Origin: Bacillota bacterium
GTDB taxonomy: Bacteria > Bacillota > UBA4882 > UBA10575
Direction of reading: 5' to 3'
Length of the DNA stretch: 64,000 bases
Assembly (NCBI GenBank): GCA_012727535.1
Contig: JAAYGU010000124.1
Coordinates: forward strand, 1 to 64,000
The position numbers and the translations under genes were made by a program. Every line of letters starts with the position of its first letter. Positions within the stretch are counted from its first letter, which is position 1. Below are positions 8,249 to 18,500 of this stretch, piece after piece. The notes below the pieces were generated by a model. The model did not search any database and was not told the origin of the DNA. It saw only the letters and a program-made list of their open reading frames with translations.

Positions 8249-8426
8249 ATTACTCGTTGTTAAGGCAAAGCGCTTTTTGAGCACAGTGCTCAGCCCGACC
8301 ATGCTTTCAGTTCCGAATCTGGACACCGGACAAGCCTGTTTTAGGAAAAGTGTTAAGCAAAGACGCATGCAGGAATCTTTGATTTTATGTCTAACTATTA
8401 CCACAAAAAGGGAGGTTTGTTATGTT

Positions 8427-9452
8427 TTGGTTGCTAAAAACAGATTACTCTGTCTGCTTTTGCTCCTCTTTTTCTTCCTGATCGGCAGCGCTTGTCTGAA
8501 AGAACCCTATTTCCCCGGTAAAGACCTTGCTACCCTCTGTCTCCATATCTCCCGGGCCGAGGAGGAAAAGGCCTTCAGTCTCTATGCGGCCGCCAGTGAG
8601 ATCAAGTCACTGCAGGCCACGATCAGTCATCATAAAATCCCGCCCCGCAGCAAAACAGTGGCTTACAGCGGTACGGGCGAGGAAACAATCGTCTTTGATT
8701 CTTTGTATCCTGGAACCTGGAAAATTGAAGTATTCGGGCTTGATGAGGATGAAGTTTCTATTTTTTACGGGGAATCTACCCTCAACATCAAGCCTGGGGA
8801 GACCGCAAATGTTTCCATCACAATTGGGCCGGCCCCCGGCCTGCTGCAAGTTAACATGGCAATTGCGGAACTACGCGCCACTGGAGTGGAGATTACAAAG
8901 GGGAAATTTTACTATTATCCTAATCCCGAAAACAACCAATCGGAATGGTTCGATCTGGAACTGGACGGAGACTGGTTGCGCGGTGAAGGCAAAATCCCGG
9001 AAGGGACTTATAATGGACATCTCTTTATACCACAAAAAAGCGGCCCTGTTTATTATCAGAGTCCTTATATTACCTTCACGATCCAGGCGGGAAAAAGCAG
9101 GCAGCTAACGATTGAAGCCAACGGGAGCGTAATGGTTGAGGGCAAAATCGACTCATCCCCGCCCCCTCCGGAGAATTTCAACATAAAGAAGATCGAACCG
9201 GGGATCATTGAGCTCAGTTGGGAAGGGGTCAATCTCTCCGACCTGGCCGGATACACGATCCTCCGTACCGATAAGGAAGGACGCTTTATCTACCGTGATA
9301 AAGTGCCACCAGGAATCCATTCTTATGTCGATGCAATCGAGGCCAAGATGTTCTGGAATGGAAAACTGGGCTACGCCGTCTACAGCTTCGACCAAGGCGG
9401 TAATAAAAGTTTTTGGAGTGAACAAAAATTCATCTCACTGGATGAATTGTAA
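8427..9452 (+). CDS. Exported hypothetical protein with C-terminal FN3-like domain
   Basis: About 341 residues. The N-terminus is basic then very hydrophobic (RLLCLLLLLFFFLIGSAC), a signal peptide; the Cys after GSA could be lipidated, although Gly at -3 is unusual for a lipobox. A first beta domain (about residues 30-130) has carbohydrate-binding or carboxypeptidase-regulatory-like wording (LYPGTWKIEVFGLDEDE, INIKPGETANVSITIG style). The C-terminal 95 residues (PPPENFNIKKIEPG, WEGVNLSDLAGYTILR, YAVYSFDQGGNKS) look like a fibronectin type III domain. The only in-frame start after GGGAGGT (8410-8416) is TTG 8427, with a rather long spacing of ten. No family or function recognised. Confidence 0.62.
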   Translation: MVAKNRLLCLLLLLFFFLIGSACLKEPYFPGKDLATLCLHISRAEEEKAFSLYAAASEIKSLQATISHHKIPPRSKTVAYSGTGEETIVFDSLYPGTWKIEVFGLDEDEVSIFYGESTLNIKPGETANVSITIGPAPGLLQVNMAIAELRATGVEITKGKFYYYPNPENNQSEWFDLELDGDWLRGEGKIPEGTYNGHLFIPQKSGPVYYQSPYITFTIQAGKSRQLTIEANGSVMVEGKIDSSPPPPENFNIKKIEPGIIELSWEGVNLSDLAGYTILRTDKEGRFIYRDKVPPGIHSYVDAIEAKMFWNGKLGYAVYSFDQGGNKSFWSEQKFISLDEL

Positions 9453-9478
9453 AGGAGGCGGACTTATCCCGCCTCCTT
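9452..9478 (+). terminator. Strong hairpin after the FN3-like gene
   Basis: AAGGAGGCGG (9452-9461) pairs exactly with CCGCCTCCTT (9469-9478). It immediately follows the stop codon. No T-run follows, so termination is likely but not certain. Confidence 0.5.
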
Positions 9479-9539
9479 AATGCTAATAACAACATACCCG
9501 TAAAAGACCAAGTAGAATGGTTTTGGGCTCCGTGTTACC

Positions 9540-10922
9540 TTATTGCTCTTTTTCCGTGAGGTAACGGTCAATCGCTCGCGCCGCTTTTTTCCCAGCTCCC
9601 ATAGCGGCAATCACCGTCGCCGCACCCGTAACAATATCACCACCGGCAAAGACCCCGGGAATACTGGTCATTTGCGTTTCCGGATCAACTTCGATGTAAC
9701 CCCACTTATTAAGGGCTAGACCCTCGGTTCCTTGTAGCAAAATTGGGTTCGGTCCCTGACCGATCGCGATCACTACTGTGTCGACCGGAAGCTCAAATTC
9801 CGAGTCGGGGATCGGTACGGGGCGCCGACGACCAGAAGCATCTGCTTCCCCAAGGGCCATCTTTTGACAGACCATGGTAGTAACATCACCGTCTTCATTC
9901 CCCTCCAGCCGGAGCGGATTGGTCAACAGGCGGAAGATAACCCCTTCTTCTTCCGCGTTTTCGATCTCTTCCAAGCGGGCAGGCATTTCTTCGCGGGAAC
10001 GGCGGTACACGATACTTACTTCCTCCGCGCCAAGGCGTAAAGCCGTCCGCGCCGCATCCATCGCCACATTCCCTGCCCCCACCACGGCCACACGTTGACC
10101 GAGGCGAATCGGTGTATCATACTCCGGGAACTTATAGGCTTTCATTAAGTTAACCCGGGTTAAAAACTCATTGGCCGAGTAAACCCCATTAAGATTCTCA
10201 CCGGGAATCCCGAGGAAATATGGGAGGCCGGCACCGGTCCCGACAAAACTCGCTTGATAACCTTGGTCAAAAAGCTCGTTAAGGGTAAGCGTTTTCCCGA
10301 TCAAATAGTTGGTTTTAATCTCCACTCCCAATTTAGCCAGGTTTTTTACCTCATATTCAACGATCTCTTTGGGCAGCCGGAACTCGGGGATACCGTACTG
10401 TAACACCCCGCCCGGGGCATGCAAGGATTCAAAGACGGTTACCTGGTAGCCCATTTGCGCCAGATCGGCAGCGGCGGTCAGACCAGCGGGACCGGAACCA
10501 ATGACCGCGACCTTACCTTTGGTCGCCTCAACTTTTTGCACAGGCTCATCACTCTGGTGCGCCCGACCCCAATCGGCACTGTACCGTTCTAATGCCCCGA
10601 TCGCAATTGGCTCCCCTTTTCTCCCCAAGATACACAGTTTTTCACACTGATTCTCCTGCGGACAGACCCGGCCGCAGATCGCCGGTAAGCTATTTTTCTC
10701 TTTAATCGTCGCCAGCGCCGCCTCTGGATCACCCTCCGCCAGCTGCATGATGAATTTGGGAATATTAATTTCCACCGGACAGCCCTGTACACACAGTGGT
10801 TTTTTGCAGTTTAAGCAACGCTTCGCTTCAGCTTGAGCTTGAGTACTGGTAAATCCGAGCGCTACTTCGTCAAAATTCTTCCGTCGGAGCTGTGGATCCT
10901 GTTTTGGCATTTGTTCTCTCAT
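9540..10922 (-). CDS. nfnB: NADPH-binding flavoprotein subunit, NfnB / GltA type
   Basis: A 460-residue flavin oxidoreductase related to the glutamate synthase small subunit. Seen: an N-terminal 2[4Fe-4S] domain (CLNCKKPLCVQGCP, and CGRVCPQENQCEKLC near 85-100), a FAD fold (VAVIGSGPAGLTAAADLAQMG), an NADPH fold (VAVVGAGNVAMDAARTALRLG), and a C-terminal GVFAGGDIVTGAATVI. It is paired with the overlapping upstream subunit gene (four-base ATGA overlap). This pairing, with no glutamate synthase large subunit nearby, points to NfnAB, the electron-bifurcating NADH-dependent ferredoxin:NADP+ oxidoreductase of anaerobes, rather than to GOGAT. Start ATG 10922 has GAGGAGG upstream. Confidence 0.88.
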   Translation of the reverse strand: MREQMPKQDPQLRRKNFDEVALGFTSTQAQAEAKRCLNCKKPLCVQGCPVEINIPKFIMQLAEGDPEAALATIKEKNSLPAICGRVCPQENQCEKLCILGRKGEPIAIGALERYSADWGRAHQSDEPVQKVEATKGKVAVIGSGPAGLTAAADLAQMGYQVTVFESLHAPGGVLQYGIPEFRLPKEIVEYEVKNLAKLGVEIKTNYLIGKTLTLNELFDQGYQASFVGTGAGLPYFLGIPGENLNGVYSANEFLTRVNLMKAYKFPEYDTPIRLGQRVAVVGAGNVAMDAARTALRLGAEEVSIVYRRSREEMPARLEEIENAEEEGVIFRLLTNPLRLEGNEDGDVTTMVCQKMALGEADASGRRRPVPIPDSEFELPVDTVVIAIGQGPNPILLQGTEGLALNKWGYIEVDPETQMTSIPGVFAGGDIVTGAATVIAAMGAGKKAARAIDRYLTEKEQ

Positions 10923-11749
10923 TTTCCAGCCTCCTCTAGTCGACAGCGGTGTAATGCTTCTTGTTCTTGTTCATGGTAATACCTTTGTCTGGACATTAAT
11001 TCCTTGAAGTCCACTAAGGCGCCGTCAAAAGCCGGACCGTCTACGCAGCAGAATTTGGTCTCCCCACCGACGGTCACCCGGCAACCGCCACACATCCCGG
11101 TGCCATCAATCATCAAAGCGTTTAGACTTACCACAATCGGTACCTTAAATTCTTTAGCGACTTTAACAGCGGCCGCCATCATCGGCACCGGTCCAACCGC
11201 CACAATTTCCTGAACATCTTCTTTCTCCAATGTTTGCCGGAGAAGATCAGTGACGAAACCATGATGTCCGAAACTGCCATCATCGGTGCTAAAACTGATC
11301 TGATCGCTGACCGCCGTCATCTCCTCCGTCATGATCAGCATCTCTTTACGCTGAGCTCCAATCATACTGAGGACGCGATTACCGGCTTGATGCAAAGCCT
11401 TTGCTTTGGGATAGAGCGGAGCGACCCCTAACCCACCGGCCACACAAGCGACCGTTCCCACTTTTTTAATGGGGTAGGCTATTCCGAGCGGACCTAACAG
11501 ATCCAAAAAGGCCTCTCCTTTTTGCATCTCGTTGATTTCCTGCGTACTTTTACCGATTCCCTGACAAACCAGGGTAATAGTTCCTTGTTCCCGGTCAAAA
11601 TCAGCAATCGTAAGGGGGATTCGTTCTCCCTCTTCTTTATGCCGTAGAATGATAAAGTTTCCCGGTTCGGCTTTTTCCGCGATTAAAGGCGCTTCAACAA
11701 GAAACTGCACAATTCCAGGCGCGAGTTGCTTCTTATCAATGATCTTCAA
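10919..11749 (-). CDS. nfnA: NfnA-type ferredoxin-NADP+ reductase subunit
   Basis: About 276 residues of the dihydroorotate dehydrogenase electron-transfer (PyrK-like) family. It has a FAD-binding barrel (PGNFIILRHKEEGERIPLTIAD), a nucleotide-binding half (GGLGVAPLYPKAKAL) and a C-terminal [2Fe-2S] cluster motif (GMCGGCRVTVGGETKFCCVDGP). With NfnB it should form the bifurcating complex that couples NADH, reduced ferredoxin and NADP+. The TTG at 11747-11749 is chosen as start: GGAGGAG lies six bases upstream, and MKIIDKKQLAPGIVQF matches family N-termini, whereas the longer frame adds an unrelated segment. PyrK is an alternative, but no pyrD is present. Confidence 0.88.
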   Translation of the reverse strand: MKIIDKKQLAPGIVQFLVEAPLIAEKAEPGNFIILRHKEEGERIPLTIADFDREQGTITLVCQGIGKSTQEINEMQKGEAFLDLLGPLGIAYPIKKVGTVACVAGGLGVAPLYPKAKALHQAGNRVLSMIGAQRKEMLIMTEEMTAVSDQISFSTDDGSFGHHGFVTDLLRQTLEKEDVQEIVAVGPVPMMAAAVKVAKEFKVPIVVSLNALMIDGTGMCGGCRVTVGGETKFCCVDGPAFDGALVDFKELMSRQRYYHEQEQEALHRCRLEEAGK

Positions 11750-11901
11750 CTTGTTCTCCTCCATTACAAATGATCGACATTGATATTGTATCATTATTTG
11801 TGTGGTTTGAAAATATCATGATCTCGCTGTTTACATATTATATAATTAACCCTGAAACTTTTTTGCGCCAGATCACGATCGGCTACTCCAAAGGACCAGC
11901 A

Positions 11902-11929
11902 TGAAAAAAGAGTGGAAACCCACTCTTAA
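11902..11929 (-). terminator. Rho-independent terminator of the glutamate dehydrogenase gene
   Basis: Minus-strand stem AAGAGTGG / CCACTCTT with loop GTTT, followed by six T. The left arm overlaps the last codons and stop region of the gene. Confidence 0.88.
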
Positions 11930-13170
11930 ACCCAGCCGCGCAGCTTAATAGCTTCCGCTAAACGCGCAATGGAAAGCATATAAGCTGCCATGCGTAGAGT
12001 GACCTGATATTCCTGGCTCATTTGATAGACGGAATCGAACGCCGCAACCATTTTCTGTTCTAGTCGGGAATTTATTTCTTCCTCCGTCCAATAGTAATTC
12101 ATGATATTCTGTACCCATTCAAAGTAAGAGACGGTAACACCGCCGGCATTCGTCATAATATCTGGAGTAACCGTTATCCCTCTTTCCGCTAGAATCGCAT
12201 CGGCTTCCGGAGTGGTTGGTCCATTAGCAGCTTCCGCGACTAACTTGGCTCTCACCCGACCGGCATTTTCTTTAGTAATTTGATTCTCTAGCGCAGCCGG
12301 CACGAGCAGATCACATTCTAAGCTAAACAGCTCTTCATTGTCAATCGGCCTGCTGCCCGGATAACCATTGATCGTCCCGGCTTTTTTTCTATATTCCAGT
12401 AAATCCAGAGGATCAATGCCTTCGGGATTATAAATACCCCCATCAATCTCCATAATTGCGATGATTTTGACCCCTTCCTTGGCCAAAAACAGCGCGGTGG
12501 CACTGCCGACATTACCAAAGCCTTGAATAACGGCAGTCGCACCCTGAAGCTTTATTCCCAGGCGTTTGGCGGCTTCCCTGATGATAATCACGCAACCACG
12601 GCCTGTAGCTTCACTGCGTCCGAGGGAACCGCCGACAATAATCGGTTTACCGGTAACTACTCCCGGATAAGTTACCCCGCCTTTAACTTTGCTAAACTCA
12701 TCCATCATCCAGGCCATAATCTGGGGATTGGTACCCACATCAGGCGCTGGGATATCCCGCTCCGGACCGACGATGGGGGCAACTGCCGCCATATAACCCC
12801 GACTCAGACGTTCTAGTTCCGCCGGGGAAAGAGTTTGCGGATCAACGGCCACGCCACCCTTTCCGCCACCGTAGGGCAAACATAAGACACCGCATTTAAA
12901 GGTCATCCACATCGAAAGTGCTTTAACCTCATCCATCGTTACGTCCGGATGGAAACGTATTCCACCCTTAGCGGGTCCGATCGCATCATTATGCTGAGCC
13001 CGGTATCCTTTAAAGACCCTAAGCGAACCATCGTCCATCTTCACCGGGATACTGACTTCCAGGACACGCGTTGGTTCGCGCAGGATGGCGTGGATCTTCG
13101 GATCGAGTTGCAGTTTTTCCGCCGCCATATCTAGTTGTTGCTGGGCGACAGTTAAGGGATTTGCTTCCAT
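11926..13170 (-). CDS. gdhA: Glutamate dehydrogenase (Glu/Leu/Phe/Val family)
   Basis: A 414-residue dehydrogenase of the usual length for the hexameric bacterial enzyme. It interconverts glutamate with 2-oxoglutarate and ammonia. The substrate-binding part shows KGGIRFHP, CGVLCLPYGGGKGGVAVDP (catalytic Lys) and ERDIPAPDVGTNPQIMAWMMDEFS; the nucleotide domain has VIQGFGNVGSATALFLAKEG, and GGVTVSYFEWVQN follows. The acidic residue EIDGG after the second beta strand of the Rossmann domain suggests NAD rather than NADP use. ATG start with GGAGG ten bases upstream. Its placement upstream of nfnAB suggests a redox-linked amino-acid metabolism region, but terminators and a promoter region separate them. 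Confidence 0.93.
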   Translation of the reverse strand: MEANPLTVAQQQLDMAAEKLQLDPKIHAILREPTRVLEVSIPVKMDDGSLRVFKGYRAQHNDAIGPAKGGIRFHPDVTMDEVKALSMWMTFKCGVLCLPYGGGKGGVAVDPQTLSPAELERLSRGYMAAVAPIVGPERDIPAPDVGTNPQIMAWMMDEFSKVKGGVTYPGVVTGKPIIVGGSLGRSEATGRGCVIIIREAAKRLGIKLQGATAVIQGFGNVGSATALFLAKEGVKIIAIMEIDGGIYNPEGIDPLDLLEYRKKAGTINGYPGSRPIDNEELFSLECDLLVPAALENQITKENAGRVRAKLVAEAANGPTTPEADAILAERGITVTPDIMTNAGGVTVSYFEWVQNIMNYYWTEEEINSRLEQKMVAAFDSVYQMSQEYQVTLRMAAYMLSIARLAEAIKLRGWV

Positions 13171-13513
13171 CTTTGTCCAACCTCCATTTTTTTATCTCCA
13201 GATTAAAAGATGATCTGACTGCTTCAGGTAATAACTTCAAGAACCCGTATATATGGTCATCCCCTGTGGGTATAACTCTAAAAATTTACTCAAGTATAAG
13301 TATAAAAGTTATATAAGTTGCGGTAATTCTCTTGTTTAACTTATAAAGCATATTCAAAGCATATTCTTAGAATAATTAATTCAAACGGTAAAGTCAATAA
13401 TATAATCACCCACGGAACAAGTATATAGTATACACGAGCTAAACTAGCTCCGCATAGTTTTAAAACCACAGTAAATAATAGAATAGATTGACGAAGGAGA
13501 CTCAGGAGTAAAG
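13171..13513. other. AT-rich divergent intergenic region with repeats
   Basis: A 343-bp gap between the divergent gdhA and DUF421 genes, with no convincing coding frame. It contains an exact tandem repeat of 11 bp (AAAGCATATTC at 13345-13355 and 13356-13366), an inverted repeat GTATA-TAG-TATAC (13421-13433) and an inverted repeat GAGCTA-AAC-TAGCTC (13436-13450). These are likely promoter or operator elements, but I could not assign a regulator. AGGAG at 13505-13509 serves the DUF421 gene. Confidence 0.5.
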
Positions 13514-14208
13514 ATGCTGGTCATTTTCTTTCGTACGCTCATCCTTTACCTGTTAGTAGTCATTATCACCCGTTTAATGGGGAAACGACAGATTGGACAG
13601 TTACAACCCTATGAATTTGTGATCACTATTATGATCGCAGACCTGGTTGCTGTTCCGATGCAAGATCGCGGTTAGCACTCTTAAATGGAGTGATTCCGGT
13701 ATTTACCTTGCTGCTGACCCAGGTCGCCTTCTCCTTTTTTACCCTGAAAAGCCAACGCTTTCGGCGGATGCTCTGTGGACAACCCAGTGTCATTATTGAA
13801 AATGGCATCATCAACTGGGATGAGATGCATAAAAACCTCTATCACCTCAATGATCTCCTAGAACAATTAAGAGCACAAGGTTATTTTAACCTTACGGATG
13901 TTGAATTTGCCCTCTTGGAAACCAACGGCACTTTGACCATCCTTCCTAAATCAATTAAGCAGCCGGTCACCCGGGAAGATTTGCATCTGAAACCACCGAG
14001 CGAAAGGCTGCCTACTGCTTTAGTTTTAGATGGCCGTCTCGAACAAAAGAACCTAGCCGAGATTGGACTTTCCGAAGAGTGGTTGCGTCAAGAACTGAAA
14101 AAACACGGAGTAACAGACCTTCAGTCAGTATTAATCGCCATGCTTGATACAGAAGGCAGACTCTTTTACCAACTTAAACACCAACGCCCTGAAGTGAAGG
14201 AAGCCTAG
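13514..14208 (+). pseudogene. DUF421/YetF-family membrane protein, frameshifted
   Basis: The reading frame from ATG 13514 encodes the N-terminus of a YetF-type protein (FFRTLILYLLVVIITRLMGK, QLQPYEFVITIMIADL) but stops at TAG 13673-13675 after 53 codons. The rest continues one frame over (LLNGVIPVFTLLLTQV, then the cytoplasmic domain with MLCGQPSVIIENGIINWDEM) to 14208. One missing base near 13670-13673 explains the break: restoring it would give about 231 residues, the family norm. DUF421 proteins have an N-terminal membrane part and a conserved C-terminal domain; the role is uncertain. The downstream gene encodes DUF4363, a frequent partner. Either a genuine recent frameshift or a sequence error. 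Confidence 0.82.
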
Positions 14209-14237
14209 TAAATAATGATCAAGCAGAGGGAAGACGA

Positions 14238-14618
14238 ATGAAACTTTTTATCTATGTAGTTATTCTAACTTTAGTTTTCCTCGGGTTAGGATGGTATTCC
14301 GAAATCTTAATTGCCCAACAGGCCGAGACCATCCTTTCCGAACTGGAAAACCTGGCTTCATCTGTTAAAGACGGAAAAACCGCCGAGATCGATCAGCATC
14401 TCGAGCGGATCAATCATTTCTGGCTAACTTCAAGGCGGATCTGGGTTTTACTCATTGACCATCACGACCTGGACGATTTTGAGCTGTATCTCGCCCGCAC
14501 CAAATCTCACCTGGCCAATAACGCTCATATTCTCGCCCTGGCCGGGATCGCCGAAATGAAACAGACGATTAACCGAATTCCGGATCAGTTACGCCTTAAT
14601 TTAGAAAATATCTTTTAA
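14238..14618 (+). CDS. DUF4363 family protein
   Basis: A 126-residue protein with one N-terminal hydrophobic segment (LFIYVVILTLVFLGLGWY) and an otherwise helical, extracytoplasmic body containing WYSE, LxxLENLASSVKDGK and the central HFWLTSRRIWVLLIDHHDLDD block that is typical of DUF4363. Members are often encoded next to DUF421 genes in spore-formers, as here, 29 bp downstream of the broken DUF421 gene. The start ATG has AGAGGGAAGACG just upstream. Function is not known; the pairing suggests a shared membrane role. Converges on ftsY with ten bases between stops. Confidence 0.78.
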   Translation: MKLFIYVVILTLVFLGLGWYSEILIAQQAETILSELENLASSVKDGKTAEIDQHLERINHFWLTSRRIWVLLIDHHDLDDFELYLARTKSHLANNAHILALAGIAEMKQTINRIPDQLRLNLENIF

Positions 14619-14628
14619 GGCCGAAGAT

Positions 14629-15552
14629 TCAATCTTCTCCGGCAAACAGTAAGGTGACAAACTCCTCAGGGTCAAAGCGTTTAAGATCTTCCACCTGTTC
14701 CCCAACACCCAACCAAAGCAAGGGTAAACCCAATTCCGCTGTGATTGCCAAAACCATTCCTCCCCGGGCGGTACCGTCCAGCTTGGTAAGGATGATTCCG
14801 TCCACGCCCACCGCCTCGTGAAAGGTACGGCCCTGGGAAAGTGCATTTTGACCCGTGGTCGCGTCCAGAACTAAGAGGGTCAATAGTTTTCTCCCTCCGC
14901 TGTTTTGGTTGACAACACGCTGAATCTTTTGTAATTCCGCCATTAAATTGACTTTGGTATGTAAGCGTCCGGCTGTATCAAAGATCACTACATCAGTCTT
15001 CCGAGCGTTCGCGGCCGTAATTCCGTCAAACGCTACCGCTCCCGGATCAGAGCCTTCTTGGTGACGAACCAACGTCACCCCCAGTCGTTCGCTCCAGATC
15101 GCCAATTGGTCGATGGCGGCAGCCCGGAACGTATCCCCCGCCACCAAGAGGCAGGATTTTCCCTTCTGTTTATAATACTCTGTCAATTTAGCGATCGAGG
15201 TGGTTTTTCCTACCCCGTTCACACCTACCACCAAAAGTCCTAACGGGTCTTTCGCTTCCAACCCGGCAGGAGCCGGAACGGTCAAGAGATCAATCATTAT
15301 TTCGCGGAGGTAGGCTTTGACTTTCTCGGTTTCGTCAACCTTCTCCTGCTTAACCTGTTCCTTCAGTCGTTCTAGAAGCAAAACTGTTGTCGGATAGCCT
15401 ACATCTGCCATAATTAGAATTTCTTCGAGCTCCTCATAGAACTCGGGATTTATTTTTTTATGGGAGAGTACTGCTTCTTCCAGTGGCGCCAGCAATTTTT
15501 GTCTGGTCTTATTTAAACTCGCTTTAAGACGCGAAACAAATCCCTCGGCCAT
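14629..15552 (-). CDS. ftsY: Signal recognition particle receptor FtsY
   Basis: A 307-residue SRP GTPase, the membrane receptor that takes ribosome-nascent chains from Ffh to the Sec translocon. The N-domain helices (about 1-85) are followed by the G domain: GVNGVGKTTSIAKL (P-loop), DTFRAAAIDQL, DTAGRLHTKVNLMAEL, TKLDGTARGG and the C-terminal LGVGEQVEDLKRFDPEEFV. There is almost no acidic A domain, which is usual in Firmicutes. ATG start with GGAGGAACTGTA upstream. It follows smc by 12 bp, the common smc-ftsY order. Confidence 0.97.
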   Translation of the reverse strand: MAEGFVSRLKASLNKTRQKLLAPLEEAVLSHKKINPEFYEELEEILIMADVGYPTTVLLLERLKEQVKQEKVDETEKVKAYLREIMIDLLTVPAPAGLEAKDPLGLLVVGVNGVGKTTSIAKLTEYYKQKGKSCLLVAGDTFRAAAIDQLAIWSERLGVTLVRHQEGSDPGAVAFDGITAANARKTDVVIFDTAGRLHTKVNLMAELQKIQRVVNQNSGGRKLLTLLVLDATTGQNALSQGRTFHEAVGVDGIILTKLDGTARGGMVLAITAELGLPLLWLGVGEQVEDLKRFDPEEFVTLLFAGED

Positions 15553-15564
15553 TACAGTTCCTCC

Positions 15565-18500
15565 TTAACCTGCTGCTTGCTTTAGCTCGAGTGAGATCAT
15601 TTTGCTGATCCCTTTTTCCTCCATGGTCACCCCATAAAGTGCGTCAGCTACTTCCATCGTTCGGCGGCGATGCGTAATCACAACAAACTGTAGTTCCTCG
15701 CTGAAAATCTTCAGTAATTCGGTAAAGCGTTTGACATTAGCATCATCCAAGGTGGCATCAATCTCATCCAAAATACAAAATGGTGAGGGCTTAATCCGCA
15801 GGATGGCAAAGAGCAGAGCAATCGCTGTCATCGCTCTTTCGCCTCCCGATAAGAGGGAAAGATTCTGTAACCTCTTCCCGGGTGGTTGCGCAAACACTTC
15901 GATCCCGGAGTCTAAGGGGTTATCAGGGTCCATCAACTCCAGATCAGCCTTTCCACCTTCAAACAACTCTTCAAATAACTTAATAAATTCCTTCCTTACT
16001 TGATAAAATGTTTCTGTAAATCTTTTTTTAATAGTCTGTTCAATGACCCTGATCACTTTTTCTAATGATTCTCGCGCCTCCGTCAAATCAGTAATTTGTT
16101 GCGAAAGAAAATCCACTCTTTCTTTTAAAGCTTGATACTCTTCAATCGCCTGCAGATTAACCGGCTCAAGCTCCTTCATCTTCCTTTTGCAGCGCGTAAT
16201 CTCCAGCCTCGGATGGGACGGCGCTTGCCAATCAGCGATCGCCTCCAACGCCCAGTCCTCTCCATAAGCCTCGCTTAAATTCGTAGAAATACTCTCTTCG
16301 TTCATTCTTAACCTGTTTAACTGCAGCTCCAGACGGTGTAATTCCGACACTATTTCTCCATTCTTTCTTTGTCGGTCACGCAGACGCTCTTCGAGCTGAT
16401 TGAGGAGGGAAAGCGCTTCCTGCCAGGATGTTTTTAAATTTTGAATCTCCGCTTCATGCGCTGCCTGCTCCCTGGTCGTCGTCAGCACTTTACTTTCCAT
16501 TTGCGTTTTTTGCTCTACTAAAAACTCCATCTCTTCCTGGGCTTGAGTCAATTCAAGTTGGCGCTTGCGAATCTCGGCGGTCAGTTCAGAAAGGGAATTG
16601 GCATATCCCTGAAGATTCTCCTTTTTGCCTTGCCATTCTTTGGTCACCCCGGCCAACTGGGAAGCAAGCTCAGAGAGCACGCGTAGGTTCTGTTCCCGCT
16701 CTTCCACCATTTTAGTTTCCCACTCTTCCAGCGCATTAATCTCTCCGGTTGTATATTCCAACTCCGCTTCTTCCTGTTTAAGCTTTTCCTCCAGACTGTC
16801 AACCACCGAATTTTGGCGGGAACTTTCCTCTTCCAATTTGACGAGCACTTGTTGGAGCTTCTCCCGGCGGTCCCGGATGCTCTGTTCCTGAGCAAGCAAA
16901 ACCTCCAGATCTTTCAAGGCGGAATTCAGGTCCAAATTTAAGGTTTCGCGTAAAGTTTTTTGTTCTTCATACTCTTTAGTCAACCGGCTAATCGCCTCTT
17001 CGTACTTCTTTTCCGCGGCTAACCCATTATTCATAAAGACCAGCAGGTCCTCTTTTTCCTGTTGCAACCGGGAAATCTCCCCTTTTCTGCTCAGCAGGCC
17101 GACTTGGCGCCGTTCGATGTTTCCCCCGGTGATCGCTCCGCCCGGCGCGATTACCTCCCCTTCAACCGTGACCAGACGAAATCTTTTCCCGGTCTGTTCG
17201 GTGATTGCCACTGCTGTTTTAAGGTCCGGCGCAATAATCGTCCCGCGTAATAAGTGATTGATAATGGCGGCATAACGTTGATCGTACAAAACAACTTCCG
17301 TCGCCGGTCGGGCGTTATATTTCGTTAATACGTTTTTTACCTCCAACAAGCGATCTGTTTTTTCCTCGATCAGATTAAGCGGTAAGAAAGTTGCCCTCCC
17401 TAAGGAATTTCTCTTTAGATAGGCAATCGCCTGACGGGCATCACGATCATGGGTAATCACCAAATACTGTAGTGAAGTACCCATTGCGACATCAAGCGCT
17501 AATTCAAAGCCTTTTTCGACTTTAATCAGATCTGCGACGATCCCATGAATTTCTCGGCGGAATGGTTCCTTTTTGGCTTCCAACAGTGCTTTTACCCCTT
17601 GAAAGTAACCTTGGTGGCTCCGTTCCATCTCGGTCAGTAAGGTTAGTTTTGATTCCAAGCCATGGAGCCGGCCCCGTAGCTCCTGGTTATTTTCCACCTG
17701 ACGCACCAGGTATGTTTGGTTTTTATTCACTTCCTCCGCGAGCGCCTTTTCTTGCTCTTTTACGTCAGCCAACTGTTGTTGAAGTTCCTGCAAGCGTCGT
17801 TGGCCTTCTTTAATCTGTTCCGCTTTTTCCGCCAGTTCTCTATGGAGCGCCTCCAGCTCTTCTCGCACTTCGGTCACTTTCTCAAAACGCACGTCTTTTT
17901 GTACGTTGCTCTCACCAATCTTCTGTTTCAAGAGGGATACTTGGTCTAACTTATCGGTAAAAAGCTGTTTCTTAGCGTTAAGCTCAACCCGGACCGTTTT
18001 AATTTTCTCTTCCGTAGCGGCGATTAATTCTTTTAATTGGTTAACCTCTAGGGTCAAACGGTCCTTTTCCCGCTCAACCTCCGCGACTAACCGAACCAGT
18101 GTTTCTTTTTTCTCTTCTAGTTCACCAGCTTTGGCGGTCTGCTGGGTAATCATCGCCTCCAGTTCTTGCAGACGCAGCTCTAAAGCGCGCTTTCTTTCCG
18201 CAAAGAGGTTTAGCTCTCCCAAAGCCCGTTCTCGCAGTGTTGTTTCTTCTAACAACTGTTGCTGTTTGGTACCAATCTCTGCTTCCATATGGTTGGCACG
18301 GGCTTTGACGGAATGGACCTGGTGGGTTAAACTCTCTTCTTCGGCTTTCAAAGCAGATAGTTCTTTGTTTTTTTCTGTTTGCTCCTCTTCCAACTGTTGC
18401 AATTTTAGTTTTATCTCGGTTAACTCCGCATTAAAGTGGTTAATCTCCAGTTTGCGGAGCTCTGTTTGGAGCTTAAGATACTCCTCGGCTTTGGCGGCTT

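Noticed and set aside
8275-8426. Possible cyclic-di-GMP riboswitch before the FN3-like gene
   Set aside because: GCAAAGACGC-like wording and a GAGCACAGTGCTC palindrome are present, but the conserved core order of the known classes is not.
9540-11749. Glutamate synthase small subunit with a dihydroorotate dehydrogenase partner
   Set aside because: No gltB or pyrD nearby, and the overlapping pair matches NfnAB.
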